Assembly: GCA_040954595.2 (NCBI GenBank)
Contig: CM082597.2
Span: forward strand, 4,898,001 to 4,962,000
Direction of reading: 5' to 3'
DNA length: 64,000 nucleotides
Origin: Balanoglossus misakiensis
Lineage: Eukaryota; Hemichordata
The translations under genes and the position numbers were made by a program. Positions within the stretch are counted from its first letter, which is position 1. Each line of letters begins with the position of its first letter. Positions 60,541 through 64,000 of the stretch are shown here, one piece after another. Below the pieces are notes generated by a model. The model did not search any database and was not told where the DNA came from. It saw only the letters and a program-made list of their open reading frames with translations.

Positions 60541-63500
60541 CATGTACCGTCCCTGTACACTTTCCTGTTTCATCTTTTAGCTGGTCTACCCAGATATCTG
60601 AGTCCACCACATGCAACAGCTATAGGATGTACGCACACTACCAGTACAAGCGCATGCAAGTCCTGTTTACCCATCAGATTACATTGAGAGCTGGAACATA
60701 ACATGTTTTTCCTGTCATTCAAACACTGCCCTCTATCCTGCAAACTTTGAGTAAAATTTATAATTTACCAGACCTGTCACTCAATGTATACTTTCTTATG
60801 CAAACTGTTCTTCGTCAGCTGTATGTGTTAGAATTTCCCGCAGTGCAATGTCAGATGGTATAGCAGAAAACCAATTCATCTCTCTTTCTCTGAGCTAACG
60901 TGTTTGAGCTGTAAATCACTTCTTTCCAGCTTTGCCTAATCGTTTGGAATTCCTAGAAATCACAGAAGTATCATTTGTGAAGCACAGGCAGGCATAACCC
61001 TTGAGAAATCTATTTCTCATGATCTCAGTAAGACAAAACGGCGCAAAGCTTTCATGGAAAATAAACGCGTCATAAAGACTCGGATTTGCTTTGCGCAGTC
61101 TTAACAGCTCTATTGTGGACATATTATAGACATCAAAAACATCAATTTTCGTGGACAAAGCTGTCCTTGACTTGAGACAGGAAGGTTTAAGGGAGTTAAA
61201 GTTAGGATGCAAAAACCTTTATACCGACAAAATGTCAGGGTCACACAGCCGGTCATGAAAGTGAATGCACTGTTCGTTGGGTTATGACTGTTGTTTACAG
61301 TCGAACTACAAGTCGTTGTCCATGCATACGAATGTCTGCATGTACATAATGCAGTTTCGCCCTGGGATCTTAGGCAGTTACGGTACTACTACAGGAATGG
61401 AGAATTAGACCTGACCTTTCTGGGGTCATGGCTTTATATGAAGAGGATAGATACGGCACTTTATCAGACTATGCTTTTTGAAGTGGATGCGTGCGTCCTT
61501 TCTATCTCGGTCTATCTCCCAGGCATACTCCAGCAAATCGACCTATTTCAAGTAAAGAGCCTTATTCTGCATTTGACGTCAAACGCTCCAGTCACACAGA
61601 AAGAACAAATTGGGCGCATTATTACATGTACCTCCCCATCTCGAGAGGCACGATAAAATTCGCTGTGGTCTGCTTCAAGCAAAGTGCACTCACTCTTCTC
61701 CCAGTAATTTGTGTTTTCAAGATATTCTACGACAGTCATATAAATGTCAAAAAACATCCAAAATTTAAGAAGAATTGACACAAAAATAGTCTCGAAAACA
61801 GTCAGTACACTCTCCGATTACATTGACTAGAGCCCTGCAACATTATAATTAAGTCCTGGGGTAGTAATGTTTAGAAAGTGGTCATTATTGAATGTTTGTG
61901 ATACTGTCAATGATTTACTGCTATATCCCCGAGGGACATTATTTTTCGGAATTTCTGAGGCATGCTGTTGTTGCTTTGATTATCTTAACATAATCACCAG
62001 CCGTCTGTCACTGGGAATGACATTTTTTTTTGCTGTTATAAATTTAGACAGAATATAAGACAATATTGCAAACAAAATGACATGTGTATGTACCTGTACT
62101 TTACAGTACCTGATGTTATTTACAAACTTTGAACATACATTGGTCCAGATATGTTTATAATTGTTGCAAACACTGCAACCTATGACCAACCACTGTTTCC
62201 CTTGTCTCGATGGAATTAATTAAAACTGCCCAATTAATGCTGGTTAAACTAGGTGGGAATGAACCTAAGAAACTTTTATCTGCGAGACCAAGTGATATTT
62301 GTAATTTCTATGATAATGTAACGGTTATAGACGTCAGTGAAATATAATAGTCATAGATGCCACTGAAGCATGTAAGAGTATTTTTACTTCTTCTGTGTGA
62401 TCCATCTGCAGTGTTAGCAAAGTCTGCTCTTCAGAACGATTGCACTTTCCAACAGCCAGCATTGCTGTTTTGATAAGCTCTTCTTTGTACATTGGTAAAA
62501 TGCCCGACAATTAACAAGTCAAATCAAATTCCTTCCTCAGCGCCGTTATGCAAACGTTTCCGCTTTGCGCAGTCAAGCAAAGATTTCCTTCACCCGCCGC
62601 GCCTTTTTATTGAAAAGGGATTCTTGGATTTCACTGCAAATCGTCAATACAAGTAGTTGAATCTATGCATCGGCTACACTAAGTAGAGCAGCCGCCATAA
62701 TTATTGAGCGGATTTCTATCGAACGAGTTTTCAGGAAACTTCGTCTCGCCGTTTGAGCAGAATCCCCTGCATTCAACAGTTTGTAAAGATAATGCACTAC
62801 TTCAAGGGATAAGTGCGTTTCATACAAAGAAATGCTTAAGCCATTTTAGTAACTGGCTCTTCAGTAAAAATACTGCTGCAATATTCATCGCACATTGCTA
62901 CCGGGCTCTTTCGAGAATAATTTCGCACAAATTGTCTGCACAGCAAATCTTGGCTGGTAATACTTTTCCCCCAGCATATCGAGTGGTAAGCAGTAATCAC
63001 AAGCAATTTGCTGATACAGTTCGCACAAATTTATGCGGATTCAAAATACTCCATACGTCAATAGCTGACATGGCGTAAGCTGTCAAGACAGGTTAATATC
63101 AAATAATTAGCACAAATCACATTCTACAGTGGATCGAGCATATATCACCATTAATTAAAAAAATAATTAATTTAGCCATCCAGTTTGATACAACGGAATG
63201 CTGTAGAACAATACCATGGTTAGAAGACAGGTTTAATGACATATTAGCTGAGAATTTCAGTAATGGGAACAAAATTAAGACATCACCGCAAAAAAAAGAT
63301 CGCCAGCATTGATTTATCAATTAGGAAAACGGCAGTTTAAATAAAGCTTGAGGATATACGGCAGACTCTGCATTAATAAACCCACTTAGTGTACCCCAGT
63401 CACATTGGCAACTCCTTAATGACTTTTTCACTCTCACAAGTGAAGGATGTTCATTTCGTTACACACAGGTTAGCGTTCATGGTATGCGCCTGCTAAATTA

Positions 63501-64000
63501 AGTAAGATGCGACTCAGACAATCAATTATCCGGGACTGAAGGAGGCCACAGAGGCCGAACTTGGTCCCCTGAAACATCAAATTGCCGCAACTGATTAAGT
63601 GTGAGATGTTATGTACAGAACTACTAATGCCAATGGCAAGGTAACAAAGGGGAGTGTCAATTCGAGATTTTGAATTTGGCGTTTTTGGCCTCGTTGGGTG
63701 AATAACGGTCATCATCATAAGTCAACACTGCAACCCCTAAGAGTTATACTTCTCATTCCTAATGAACAAACTAAGAATTCTGGACTGCCTTACTGGCTTA
63801 TTTACAGCTCTACTTATTAAGAAGACATGTCTAACTACTCCTGTGGAAAACGAAACATTGCAGTCTACATATAAATTTCCCCTCAGTATGACAGATATAT
63901 GGTCCCTTATGCAAATGTATAGCTACAGATACCATGAAAAGTTTTAGCCCAGACAGCACAGATTTTAGTTGGTGACATAGACACGACCCTTTGACCATAT
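60541..64000. other. Gene-free interval
   Basis: Includes open frames of 121 codons (61291-61656) and 124 codons (62704-63078), neither recognisable. There is a perfect CRE at 61574-61581 and a GC-richer stretch near 62540-62640 (cacccgccgcgcc, tatgcaaacg). No transposon, RNA gene or repeat array recognised. Confidence 0.4.
61574..61581. promoter_or_regulatory. Perfect CRE, TGACGTCA
   Basis: The palindrome extends one base each side (TTGACGTCAA, 10 bp). Confidence 0.28.

Noticed and set aside
61291-61656. 121-codon frame
   Set aside because: Overlaps other frames on both strands, ends in no recognisable domain, and has no splice-site support.
62704-63078. 124-codon frame
   Set aside because: No domain or signal features recognised; probably chance in a slightly GC-richer stretch.

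Overview
This 64-kb window looks like animal (metazoan) nuclear DNA that is almost entirely non-coding. No open frame exceeds about 144 codons. There is no bacterial gene packing, rRNA, convincing tRNA or CRISPR array. The sequence is A+T-rich with scattered G+C-richer islands. It carries many ATGT/CATA, GAGT and GTCT microsatellites and frequent ACATGT/TACATGTA strings, which fits a marine invertebrate (hemichordate, cephalochordate or mollusc are all possible). The species cannot be fixed from the sequence alone. The window could be a gene desert, a very large intron, or the regulatory territory of a developmental gene.

Layout. 1-6.5 kb: scattered motif-type sites (nuclear-receptor composite at 16-37, E2F dyad, NRF1 site), a GC-rich block and a GAT microsatellite. 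6.58-6.74 kb: a clear foldback MITE with 18-bp perfect terminal inverted repeats and a 10-bp direct flank duplication. 9.5-9.9 kb: the best protein-coding hint, a minus-strand exon-like frame with a hydrophobic leader followed by PAKP...RYxxxxxHY, reminiscent of NPY/PYY-family peptides, and a weaker plus-strand exon candidate at 9813. 15.4-15.9 kb: a 200-bp tandem duplication next to a possible small exon. 20-30 kb: mostly featureless, with one exon candidate at 23122. 31.7-32.2 kb: a cluster of cAMP-response elements. 34.2 kb: duplicated CArG palindromes. 43.7 kb: adjacent YY1-like and CTCF-like sites. 47.2-48.9 kb: a GC-rich block, a 1-kb degenerate 80-bp minisatellite, and a TCTCGCGAGA element. 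52.3-52.8 kb: four copies of a 108-bp tandem repeat. 57.6-57.9 kb: a tandem duplication whose hairpin stem is preserved by paired substitutions and whose ends carry ZNF143-like motifs. 59.4-59.6 kb: a canonical G-quadruplex run beside a CCA/TCA microsatellite. 60.1-60.5 kb: a GC-rich block with octamer and palindromic sites.

Across the window the perfect CRE octamer TGACGTCA occurs ten times where under one would be expected by chance, and two families of diverged dispersed repeats recur (three copies of A, two of B). No genes can be shown to work together. All coding calls here are tentative exons whose partners were not found.
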